Below, in pieces: positions 1 to 6,631 of a stretch of 22,247 nt of DNA; the stretch's first letter is position 1; each line of letters starts with the position of its first letter. The DNA is taken from NCBI GenBank assembly GCA_948441955.1, contig CAOJQZ010000037.1:1-22247 (forward strand), in the 5' to 3' direction. The notes beneath the pieces are model-generated. The model had not been told where the DNA came from. It ran no database searches and was given only the letters and a program-made list of their open reading frames with translations. The position numbers and the translations under genes are program-made. This stretch comes from an uncultured Lachnospiraceae bacterium (GTDB lineage Bacteria > Bacillota > Clostridia > Lachnospirales > Lachnospiraceae).

Positions 1-117
1 GCGCGCAGGGAGGCTGAGAAGAAGGCGGCAGAAGAAGCGGCGCGTAAGGAGGCCGAGAAGAAGGCGGCAGAAGAAGCAGCGCGCAGGGAGGCTGAGAAGA
101 AGGCAGCAGAAGAAGCG
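1..117 (+). repeat. Three tandem 39-bp units encoding an Ala/Glu/Lys-rich 13-mer
   Basis: Units at 1-39, 40-78 and 79-117 encode ARREAEKKAAEEA, ARKEAEKKAAEEA and ARREAEKKAAEEA. They differ by only a few bases, and the array may continue to the left of the window. Such sequence is expected to form a long charged alpha-helix or coiled coil, as in TolA-like stalks; that is inference. Confidence 0.9.
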
Positions 118-1746
118 CATAAAGAGGAGAAGAAAAAGCCGGCGAAAAAGTCATCCGGAGCTGTGAAGAAATCAAAGAAAAAGCCAATGCTGTCGGATGA
201 TATCAGACAGCTGGTGGAAGAATTGGAAGGACGTGTGGCGGAAGAGAACGGTTTTGACTCAGAGGAGGAGCTGGAGCTTCTAAAAGCGGATCCTGAAGAA
301 GACAGCTATCAGATGGAATTAAATTTTATGGATGACAGTGATTCAGAAGACGCTTTGGATGATACAGATTTTGAAGACGAAGAACTCAAAAGAGAATTTG
401 ATGAAGGCGAACTTGATAATGAATTCGATGAGGATGAATTTGATGAAGACGATGAGTTCGACGAGGACGAATTTGATGAAGACGACGAGTTCGACGAGGA
501 TGAATTTGATGAAGACGATGAGTTCGATGAGGATGAATTTGACGAAGACGACGAGTTTGACGGGGGCGAATTTGACGAGGACGAGTTTGATGAAGACGAC
601 GAGTTCGATGAGGACGAATTTGACGAAGATGACGAGTTTGACGGGGGCGAGTTCGATGAGGACGAATTTGATGAAGACGATGAGTTTGACGAGGACGAGT
701 TTGATGAGGATGAATTTGATGAAGACGATGAGTTCGACGAGGACGAATTTGATGAAGACGACGAGTCCGGCGAGGATGAATTTGACGGGGAGGATTTCTT
801 TGATGACGAGCTTCCAGAGATAAAGAAATCGAAAAAGGATGAGCCTATTGAGATAGATGAGCCGTCTGAGGAGGAAATTCAAAAGAGGATCAATAAATCA
901 AAAGGCGGCGGAGTCCCGTTCGATACTGGTTTTGTTGTGACAGGAAGATATGATTTGAGCGCTACCAGCGAGATTGGTTTGAAAGCAGGGCTCACAGAAG
1001 AACAAAAGAAGCTTTTTTCATATTTTGTGCCTGTCCGCGGAATGAGCGAACAGATTGTTGAAGTGCTGGATAATGACAGACGGGTGCAGAGAGAAGGAAC
1101 TTCCAGGACAGGTAATCTTCTTGTCATTGGGCGCAAGGGTTCAGGTAAGACAGTGCTGGCTGTGGATATTGTAAAGGCAATTCAGAAACAACGTAATCTG
1201 AAGCAGGGTAAGGTGGCTATTGTAACCGGAGAATCTCTCAATAAAAAAGAACTGTCTAATATTATTCAGAAACTTAAGGGCGGGGCAATTATCATCGAGA
1301 AGGCAGGAAAGCTTAACTCCAGAACAATTAAGGAATTAAGTATGCTGATGGAGAAGAAGACGGGTGAAATGTTGTTTGTTCTGGAGGATCAAAGAAAGCC
1401 TTTGGAAAGAATTCTCACGGCACATCCTGATTTTAAGAAGAAATTCACCTCCAGACTGGAGCTGCCGGTATTTATTAATGATGAACTTGTAACCTTTGGC
1501 CAGACCTATGCGAAGGAAAACGGATATAAGTTGGACGAAATGGGCATTCTTGCACTTTATAGCCGCATTGATGTTATGCAGAGAGAAGATCATGCAGTGA
1601 CGGTAGCAGAGGTAAAAGAGATTATGGATGAAGCAATTGAACATTCGCAGAAAGCAAACGTAAAGCATCTTGCAAGACGCATGTTCGGCAGAAGTACGGA
1701 TTCATCTGACAGAATTATTCTTAAGGAAGAGGATTTTAAACATTAA
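1..1746 (+). CDS. Repeat-rich acidic protein with C-terminal AAA+-like ATPase domain (5' end outside window)
   Basis: The frame is open from base 1, so the gene starts to the left; the GTG at 163 is an internal codon, not a credible start. The 581 visible codons run in order: three 13-residue Ala/Glu/Lys units (1-117), a Lys-rich linker, an acidic region, a long array of Glu-Phe-Asp repeats (421-795), a charged linker, and a folded C-terminal domain from about base 900. That domain has a clear Walker A motif GRKGSGKT (1129-1152), a hydrophobic strand IIIEKAG (from 1288) where Walker B should be but with Glu in place of the Asp, a sensor-1-like FVLEDQ strand, and an FTSRLELPVF segment (Arg codon at 1453) resembling the arginine-finger region of CbxX/SpoVK-type AAA+ proteins. 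The family resemblance is my recognition, unsearched. Function is unknown; ATP binding is likely, hydrolysis uncertain. It ends at a strong terminator, so it is not cotranscribed with glgB. Confidence 0.8.
   Translation, partial: ARREAEKKAAEEAARKEAEKKAAEEAARREAEKKAAEEAHKEEKKKPAKKSSGAVKKSKKKPMLSDDIRQLVEELEGRVAEENGFDSEEELELLKADPEEDSYQMELNFMDDSDSEDALDDTDFEDEELKREFDEGELDNEFDEDEFDEDDEFDEDEFDEDDEFDEDEFDEDDEFDEDEFDEDDEFDGGEFDEDEFDEDDEFDEDEFDEDDEFDGGEFDEDEFDEDDEFDEDEFDEDEFDEDDEFDEDEFDEDDESGEDEFDGEDFFDDELPEIKKSKKDEPIEIDEPSEEEIQKRINKSKGGGVPFDTGFVVTGRYDLSATSEIGLKAGLTEEQKKLFSYFVPVRGMSEQIVEVLDNDRRVQREGTSRTGNLLVIGRKGSGKTVLAVDIVKAIQKQRNLKQGKVAIVTGESLNKKELSNIIQKLKGGAIIIEKAGKLNSRTIKELSMLMEKKTGEMLFVLEDQRKPLERILTAHPDFKKKFTSRLELPVFINDELVTFGQTYAKENGYKLDEMGILALYSRIDVMQREDHAVTVAEVKEIMDEAIEHSQKANVKHLARRMFGRSTDSSDRIILKEEDFKH
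421..795 (+). repeat. Acidic 33-bp (11-residue) tandem repeat array inside the left-edge CDS
   Basis: The core unit encodes EFDEDEFDEDD, repeated about ten times. Some units carry an inserted EFDGG, one carries an extra EFDED, and the array decays at its 3' end (ESGEDEFDGED). Asp and Glu codons alternate GAT/GAC and GAA/GAG between copies, while long stretches remain identical, suggesting expansion and shrinkage by recombination or slippage with selection on the protein. The segment is almost entirely Asp, Glu and Phe, hence intrinsically disordered, strongly negative, with regularly spaced aromatic residues. Confidence 0.95.
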
Positions 1747-1760
1747 GGGTTCGAAAAAGA

Positions 1761-1799
1761 AGGGTTTTGACAGATGTTTGTCAAAACCCTTTATTTTTG
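1761..1799 (+). terminator. Rho-independent terminator after the AAA+-like gene
   Basis: A perfect 12-bp stem (1761-1772 with 1779-1790, AGGGTTTTGACA and its complement) closes a 6-base loop and is followed by the T-rich tract TTATTTTT. It starts 15 bases after the stop codon at 1744-1746. Confidence 0.92.
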
Positions 1800-1818
1800 T
1801 GGGATTCTAAAGTATAAT
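1790..1818 (+). promoter_or_regulatory. Probable glgB promoter
   Basis: A perfect -10 box TATAAT lies at 1813-1818, 39 bases before the glgB start. At the normal 17-base spacing the -35 position (1790-1795) reads TTTATT, a weak match that overlaps the end of the preceding terminator. The -10 box is convincing; the -35 is not. Confidence 0.55.
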
Positions 1819-1857
1819 ATATGTATATATTTACTGAAATGCAAGGGGAACAAAGAA

Positions 1858-3765
1858 ATGGGAAAAAAGAAAAAAGCATATGAAGTAGGAGAACTTGACG
1901 GATACTTGTTTGGCCAGGGGAATCACTATGAGATTTACAAAAAATTAGGCTCTCATATGGTTACGAATGGGAAAACCCAGGGCGTGTACTTTGCGGTATG
2001 GGCGCCAAATGCAAAGAGTGTGTCAGTGGTAGGAGAATTTAATGAGTGGGATATGCATGCCAACCCAATGGTGCGTGAGGAAACAATAGGTATTTATACT
2101 TGCTTTGTACCTGCCGTACAGGAATATGCCATGTACAAATATTGTATAGAGACTCCTGCCGGTGAGTTTATCTTTAAGGCAGATCCATATGCAAATCATG
2201 CGGAAAGGCGCCCTGGAACAGCGTCAAGGGTAGTTGATATTAATCATTTAAAATGGACGGACAAGGCATGGCTGGAAAAAAGGAAAAACTGGGTGCATAC
2301 ATCAGAGCCTATATCCATTTATGAGGTTCACATTGGCTCATGGATGAGGCATCCGGGACGGGAAGACGAGGGATTTTATACCTACCGGGAATTTGCGAAG
2401 GAGATTGTGAAATATGTGAAGAATATGGGCTATACCCATGTGGAGCTTATGGGTATTGCTGAGCATCCGTTTGACGGCTCATGGGGATATCAGGTTACAG
2501 GATATTTTGCGCCTACAAGCCGTTACGGAACGCCGGAGGATTTTGCATGGATGGTGAACTACCTTCACCAAAACAAGATAGGTGTTATTCTGGACTGGGT
2601 ACCGGCTCATTTTCCAAGAGACGCCTATGGACTGGCAGATTTTGACGGAACGCCTACTTATGAGTATGCAGATCCGAGAAAGGGCGAGCATCCGGATTGG
2701 GGAACGAAAATCTTTGATCTGGGAAAGAACGAGGTGCGTAACTTCCTGATTTCGAATGCTTTGTTTTGGGTAGAGCATTTTCATGTAGACGGACTCCGTG
2801 TGGATGCGGTAGCATCCATGCTTTATCTTGACTATGGGAAACAGGATGGACAGTGGGTTGCCAACAAATATGGAGGGAACCAGAATCTGGAAGCAGTGGA
2901 TTTCTTTAAGCATTTGAATTCTGTTCTTCTTGGCAGGAATCCGGGAGCGATGATGATTGCAGAAGAATCAACGGCGTGGCCAAAGATTACCGGTGATGTG
3001 GAGGAGGATGGACTTGGTTTTAGTTTAAAGTGGAATATGGGATGGATGCATGATTTCACTGAATATATGAAGCTGGATCCATATTTTAGAAAAGATAACC
3101 ATAATGCAATGACATTTGCGATGAGTTATGCGTACAGTGAAAACTATATTCTTGTATTGTCCCATGATGAGGTGGTTCATTTGAAATGCTCCATGCTCAA
3201 CAAGATGCCGGGACTTGGATTTGACAAATATGCAAACCTGAAGGCTGGGTATGCCTTTATGATGGGACATGCCGGAAAGAAACTTCTTTTTATGGGGCAG
3301 GAATTTGCCCAGCTTCGGGAGTGGAGCGAGGAACGTGAGCTTGACTGGTATCTGCTTAAGGAACCGGAGCATCAGGCAATCCAGAATTGGATGCGGGATC
3401 TTCTTCATATGTACAGAAAAAAGAAGGCGCTTTACGAGATGGATCAGTCATGGGAAGGTTTCGAGTGGATTAATGCAGACGATGCCTATAGAAGTGTGTA
3501 CAGCTTTATGAGACATTCTAAGGATAAAAAGAAAAATCTTTTGTTTGTGATTAATTTTACTCCGATGGAATGGTCGGATTACCGGGTGGGAGTCCCGAGA
3601 AAGAAACAGTACAAGTTGATTCTTAACAGTGACGATGTACAGTATGGCGGAAAAGGCGAGGAAAGACCGGCTATATATAGAGCGCAGAAAAAGGAATGCG
3701 ATGGGAGGCCGTTTTCTTTTGCATATCGTCTGCCGGCTTATGGTGTTGCGGTTTTTGAATTCTAA
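1858..3765 (+). CDS. glgB: 1,4-alpha-glucan branching enzyme (GH13)
   Basis: This cytoplasmic enzyme cuts alpha-1,4 glucan chains and rejoins the fragment through an alpha-1,6 bond, the branching step of glycogen synthesis. The 635-residue protein has an N-terminal CBM48-type beta-sandwich (segments such as YFAVWAPNAKSVSVVGEFNEW) followed by the GH13 barrel. Visible signatures are region I GVILDWVPAHFP, region II GLRVDAVASM with the nucleophile Asp316, region III MIAEEST with the acid/base Glu, and region IV LSHDEVVH with Asp437. I chose ATG 1858 because AAGGGGAA sits about 8 bases upstream; the frame is open back to an ATG at 1774, but that codon lies inside the terminator hairpin of the previous gene. 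Length is normal for the family. No other glg genes are adjacent, and it has its own promoter and terminator. Confidence 0.97.
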   Translation: MGKKKKAYEVGELDGYLFGQGNHYEIYKKLGSHMVTNGKTQGVYFAVWAPNAKSVSVVGEFNEWDMHANPMVREETIGIYTCFVPAVQEYAMYKYCIETPAGEFIFKADPYANHAERRPGTASRVVDINHLKWTDKAWLEKRKNWVHTSEPISIYEVHIGSWMRHPGREDEGFYTYREFAKEIVKYVKNMGYTHVELMGIAEHPFDGSWGYQVTGYFAPTSRYGTPEDFAWMVNYLHQNKIGVILDWVPAHFPRDAYGLADFDGTPTYEYADPRKGEHPDWGTKIFDLGKNEVRNFLISNALFWVEHFHVDGLRVDAVASMLYLDYGKQDGQWVANKYGGNQNLEAVDFFKHLNSVLLGRNPGAMMIAEESTAWPKITGDVEEDGLGFSLKWNMGWMHDFTEYMKLDPYFRKDNHNAMTFAMSYAYSENYILVLSHDEVVHLKCSMLNKMPGLGFDKYANLKAGYAFMMGHAGKKLLFMGQEFAQLREWSEERELDWYLLKEPEHQAIQNWMRDLLHMYRKKKALYEMDQSWEGFEWINADDAYRSVYSFMRHSKDKKKNLLFVINFTPMEWSDYRVGVPRKKQYKLILNSDDVQYGGKGEERPAIYRAQKKECDGRPFSFAYRLPAYGVAVFEF

Positions 3766-3781
3766 AAAATAGATAACTGTG

Positions 3782-3818
3782 GAGGCAGTTTGGAAGTTAT
3801 TCCGAACTGCCTCGTTTT
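3782..3818 (+). terminator. Terminator after glgB
   Basis: A 14-bp stem with one G-U pair (3782-3795 with 3800-3813, GAGGCAGTTTGGAA against TTCCGAACTGCCTC) and a GTTA tetraloop is followed by GTTTT. It begins 17 bases after the glgB stop. The minus strand has a T6 run only about 10 bases beyond the stem, so it may also help stop the converging thioredoxin transcript. Confidence 0.82.
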
Positions 3819-3856
3819 GGTATGCTTATATATCCGATACCGGAAAAAGAACGCTT

Positions 3857-4180
3857 TCAGGCTATGTGAAAGATCTTCCGCATTCTTTCCTCAAAAATAT
3901 TCTGGCTGATTATGCCCTGCAGTATTGCACTGATTTTTCTGTCTTTAAAAAAGACGAAGGTAGGGACAATATCAGCCTCGTACCGGGCAGCAAGGGCTTG
4001 GGATTCATCAATATCGGTTTCACAGAATTTTATGCAGCTTCTGTACTTTTTTTCTATATCTTCTATTACAGGTTTCATCATAGCGCATTTTCCGCACCAG
4101 GAGGCGTAGAACATGACGATGACCGGGAGGCGGCCGCAGGTTGTTTCAGTTTCAAAGTTTTCGGTTGTCAGGTGCAGCAT
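3857..4180 (-). CDS. Thioredoxin-like thiol-disulfide protein
   Basis: A 107-residue single thioredoxin fold, the usual length for a cytoplasmic thioredoxin, with no signal peptide. The redox motif is WCGKC (Trp28, Cys29, Cys32), so the dipeptide between the cysteines is Gly-Lys rather than the classical Gly-Pro, which generally shifts redox potential. The cis-proline is in IVPTFVFF (Pro73). An additional Cys15, Cys49 and Cys53 are present. The start ATG at 4180 is preceded by AAAGGTGA at a good distance. It is the last gene of the trmB - small ORF - thioredoxin run; only 22 bases separate it from the small ORF upstream. Its partner is not evident here; it could be a general thioredoxin paralogue. 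Confidence 0.9.
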   Translation of the reverse strand: MLHLTTENFETETTCGRLPVIVMFYASWCGKCAMMKPVIEDIEKKYRSCIKFCETDIDESQALAARYEADIVPTFVFFKDRKISAILQGIISQNIFEERMRKIFHIA

Positions 4181-4202
4181 GTTAATTCACCTTTCTTTTT
4201 AC

Positions 4203-4346
4203 TTATTTCCGGCAGCCGGTATCTGGGTTGAGAAGGTCGTATATTTCGCAAAAGCCTCTTTTGAAGCATACCAGATGTCTGGATAGTGTTCTTCGGTGAT
4301 AGATGACTGCGCATAGTTTATATTTCCAGAAATTCTTTTTGCCCAT
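4203..4346 (-). CDS. Small 47-residue Cys-containing basic protein of unknown function
   Basis: Between trmB and the thioredoxin gene there is an ATG at 4346 preceded by CCGGAGG with a 6-base spacer, an open frame of 47 codons, and TAA at 4203-4205, just ahead of the ribosome binding site of the thioredoxin gene. The protein starts MGKKNFWKYKLCAVIYHRR and ends LLNPDTGCRK. It is strongly basic with four cysteines (12, 27, 33, 45) and aromatic residues near the N-terminus. I do not recognise a family. Support is the position, spacing and ribosome binding site typical of a real operon member. A longer overlapping frame (4199-4417) has only a TTG start inside trmB and no ribosome binding site. 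A Cys-rich small protein beside a thioredoxin is suggestive but not evidence of a link. Confidence 0.6.
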   Translation of the reverse strand: MGKKNFWKYKLCAVIYHRRTLSRHLVCFKRGFCEIYDLLNPDTGCRK

Positions 4347-4379
4347 TTACAGCCTCCGGAATATATTTTCTCACTGTTA

Positions 4380-5066
4380 TTATATGCAGGAAACAGGATC
4401 TGATTTCCTTTTTGCAATCAACTTACAGATTGGATTGTTCATGGACGAAAATTTTTCTTCATATTCGGTCATGATGTTTTCCTTGTTCATGACGCTGTCG
4501 CGGTGCAGATCCCAGGTGAGGGCGGAAATCTGCCATGTGTCGGAGGCATTAAGGACATTAGCGGAATAATCGAAGAGGCTTTTGTTATCGGTTTTAAATT
4601 CGATCTGTCCGCCGGATTGGAGGATATGATCGTATCTTGTGAAGTATTCCGGAGACGTAAGCCTCCTTCTAGCATGCCTTGCCTTTGGCCAGGGATCGGA
4701 AAAGTTGAGATAGATACGGTCAATTTCCTGAGGAGCAAAGACGATATCTATATCAGCGGCATCCATACAAATAAAGCGGAGGTTTCGCCTTTCCTCGTCA
4801 GGAATACAGGAAGAAGCAGAGAGTTTTTCAATTGCCCTGAGGAGTACGCTGGAGTAGCGTTCAATACCGATATAATTGATATTTGGATTCTGCCTTGCCA
4901 GAGAAAGCAGGAACTGGCCTTTTCCCATGCCGATTTCTATATGTATGGGACTGTCATTTTGAAAGACCTCTTCCTTCCATTTTCCTCTGAGGGCTGCTTC
5001 GTTTTTTATTACGTAAATACTCTCTTCCAAAACCTTGCCGGCACGGGGGATATTTCTTAATCTCAT
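4380..5066 (-). CDS. trmB: tRNA (guanine-N7-)-methyltransferase
   Basis: Makes 7-methylguanosine at position 46 of the tRNA variable loop using S-adenosylmethionine. The 228-residue protein has the SAM-binding motif EIGMGKGQF (residues 44-52), the ribose-binding acidic strand YIGIERYS, and the family signature NFSDPWPK (121-128) followed by HARRRL. Length is typical of Gram-positive TrmB. The ATG at 5066 is preceded by AGGAGG with a normal spacer. It is the first gene of a three-gene minus-strand run and is divergent from the V-ATPase operon across 203 bases. Confidence 0.96.
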   Translation of the reverse strand: MRLRNIPRAGKVLEESIYVIKNEAALRGKWKEEVFQNDSPIHIEIGMGKGQFLLSLARQNPNINYIGIERYSSVLLRAIEKLSASSCIPDEERRNLRFICMDAADIDIVFAPQEIDRIYLNFSDPWPKARHARRRLTSPEYFTRYDHILQSGGQIEFKTDNKSLFDYSANVLNASDTWQISALTWDLHRDSVMNKENIMTEYEEKFSSMNNPICKLIAKRKSDPVSCI

Positions 5067-5092
5067 TCGATACCTCCTGATATTTTTCTATA

Positions 5093-5121
5093 AGTTTACC
5101 CTTTTATAGACGGAAAGTCAA
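5093..5121 (-). promoter_or_regulatory. Probable trmB promoter
   Basis: On the minus strand TTGACT (5116-5121) is followed after 17 bases by TAAACT (5093-5098), 27 bases before the trmB start codon. Both boxes match the sigma-A consensus at four or five of six positions. Confidence 0.55.
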
Positions 5122-5200
5122 ACGATGTCTGACACGGTGAAAAATTGCACTTTTTTGACATTGACGAAGATGTTTTTTTGGTGATTTTTACTCTGGAAAT

Positions 5201-5242
5201 TTGAAAAAAAAGTAGTATTATTATAGATGCTATATTTATACT
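5201..5242 (+). promoter_or_regulatory. AT-rich region likely holding the V-ATPase operon promoter
   Basis: A possible -35 TTGAAA (5201-5206) lies in a very AT-rich tract with several -10-like hexamers (TATAGA 5222-5227, TATATT 5231-5236, TATACT 5237-5242), none at ideal spacing. A promoter must exist in this 203-base gap because trmB is divergent, but I cannot fix it. Confidence 0.35.
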
Positions 5243-5269
5243 ATTAATAAGTAGAAATGGGGGCGGCAT

Positions 5270-5581
5270 ATGGATTCTGTTATTGATAAGCTTGCTGAGA
5301 TTGAAGAGGCGGCAGAGGAGATCGTCAGACATGCGCATGAGCAGAAGGCTGAAATTGCCAGAGAGCTTCAAAAGGAGCGGGATGAGTTTGACAGCGAGAC
5401 AGAAGTTAAGACCCAGGAGAGGGTGTCGGCTATCCGGCGGGAGAATGAAGCGAAGATGAGGCTTCTTTTGAAGGAACAGCGGGAAAAAAACAGCTCTGCA
5501 ATTGAAAATCTGAAAAAGGATTTTGAGAAGAATCACACGGCGTATGCTGAGGAGATTTTAAAAAAGATTATTGAGGTGTAG
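5270..5581 (+). CDS. V/A-type ATPase peripheral-stalk subunit G/H
   Basis: A 103-residue, almost wholly helical, highly charged protein (Glu/Lys/Arg-rich coiled coil from about residue 5 to 100). This matches the short stalk subunit called G in bacteria, AhaH in archaea and NtpF in Enterococcus hirae, which pairs with subunit E to brace the A3B3 head against subunit I. Identification rests on composition, size and being first in an otherwise complete V-ATPase operon; the sequence alone has few diagnostic residues. The ATG at 5270 follows GGGGGCGG. Subunit C starts four bases after its stop. Confidence 0.8.
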   Translation: MDSVIDKLAEIEEAAEEIVRHAHEQKAEIARELQKERDEFDSETEVKTQERVSAIRRENEAKMRLLLKEQREKNSSAIENLKKDFEKNHTAYAEEILKKIIEV

Positions 5582-5584
5582 GAC

Positions 5585-6631
5585 ATGGGAAACCTTATGT
5601 TATATAGCGGGATTGTCACGAAGATCCGCGCGATGCAGTCAAAGCTTCTGACGCGGCAGGATTTTGAGGACATCGCAGGACTTAAGAGTGTCCCCGAGGC
5701 GATTGAATATCTCAAAGGCAAGCCGGCGTATTCACAATATATCACAGAGATGGATAGTTCGCTGTACCACAGAGGCAGTGTTGAAAAGATACTGTACCAG
5801 TCATTATTTGACGACTATTCAAAGATATTCCGCTTTGCAGGAATCCGGCAGAAAAAATTCCTGAAATTATATTGGAAACGCTATGAAGTGGATCTGATCA
5901 ACTATTGCCTGAGGATTGTGTTTAATCATTATTCAGCGCCCTTTGATCTGGAGTACAAGAAACGATTTTTTGACAGATATTCAGATATTTCAATTGACAG
6001 GCTTATTACCTCCGGAAATATTAACGAGCTGGTTGATAACCTGAAGGGGACAGAATATTATGAAGCCTTAAGCAGGATCAGGGACTCGGAGGCCGCCACA
6101 TTGTTTGACTATGATCTGGCGCTGGATCTTTATTATTTTTCAACCATGTGGAGGAAGGAGCGGAAGCTCCTTGAAGGCCGGGAAAAGGAAATGTTCTTAA
6201 AGGACTTTGGAACGAAGATTGATCTTCTTAATATACAGTGGGTATACAGGGCAAAGAAATATTATCATATGCTGGCGCCTGATATATATGCGCTTACGAT
6301 TCCCTATCATTACAGGATTACGGTAGAGGAGTTTAAGGCGCTTGTGGAGGCGCCGACGCTGGAAGAATTCGAGCGTAAGGTTATGCATACCTATTATGTA
6401 AAGCGTTACAAGCTGGAGGACTCACGGAGTATTGAGCAGAAGTACAGAGCTATATTAAAGCATCTGTATCTGATTGACAGGCGTAGAGATCCTTATTCGA
6501 TTGCTACAATAAATGCATATTTGTTTTTAAAGGAAGATGAAATAGATAAACTGACGACAGCTCTTGAATGTATCCGTTATGGTCTGTCAAGGGGAGATGC
6601 GTTAGGATACTTAGGAGGTGTTGCAAAGTGA
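5585..6631 (+). CDS. ntpC: V/A-type ATP synthase subunit C
   Basis: The socket subunit that caps the c-ring and links the central stalk to it (subunit C in A-type, d in eukaryotic V-ATPase). The 348-residue protein is rich in helices and aromatic residues with family-like segments such as the N-terminal YSGIVTKIRAMQSKLL and the repeated helical lobes ending in RRDPYSIATINAYLFLKEDEI, where the AYLFLKE(x)EI pattern near the C-terminus is typical of the family. Start ATG 5585 follows GAGGTG, which overlaps the end of the previous gene. Its TGA stop overlaps the GTG start of subunit I (GTGA), implying translational coupling. Here C precedes I, unlike the I-K-E-C order of E. hirae. Confidence 0.93.
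   Translation: MGNLMLYSGIVTKIRAMQSKLLTRQDFEDIAGLKSVPEAIEYLKGKPAYSQYITEMDSSLYHRGSVEKILYQSLFDDYSKIFRFAGIRQKKFLKLYWKRYEVDLINYCLRIVFNHYSAPFDLEYKKRFFDRYSDISIDRLITSGNINELVDNLKGTEYYEALSRIRDSEAATLFDYDLALDLYYFSTMWRKERKLLEGREKEMFLKDFGTKIDLLNIQWVYRAKKYYHMLAPDIYALTIPYHYRITVEEFKALVEAPTLEEFERKVMHTYYVKRYKLEDSRSIEQKYRAILKHLYLIDRRRDPYSIATINAYLFLKEDEIDKLTTALECIRYGLSRGDALGYLGGVAK

Noticed and set aside
1..117. CRISPR-like or regulatory repeat
   Set aside because: The 39-bp units are adjacent without spacers, in frame and clearly coding.
343..882. 179-residue minus-strand frame opposite the acidic repeat
   Set aside because: It is the antisense of the repetitive array, giving an artificial Phe/Ile/Leu/Val repeat; no start signal or family resemblance. 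The same applies to the alternative plus frame at 332-823.
163..1746. Start of the left-edge protein at GTG 163
   Set aside because: The frame is open without a stop to base 1 and encodes repeats of the same protein style; no ribosome binding site precedes 163.
3779..4231. 150-residue plus-strand frame
   Set aside because: It runs antisense to the clear thioredoxin gene and begins in the glgB terminator.
4199..4417. 72-residue minus-strand frame overlapping the end of trmB
   Set aside because: Its start is TTG within trmB without a ribosome binding site; the ATG-started 47-codon frame in the same place has one and is preferred.
5155..5160. Perfect TTGACA as -35 of the V-ATPase operon
   Set aside because: The sequence 17 bases downstream (TTGGTG) is not a -10 box, and spacing of 16 or 18 gives none either.
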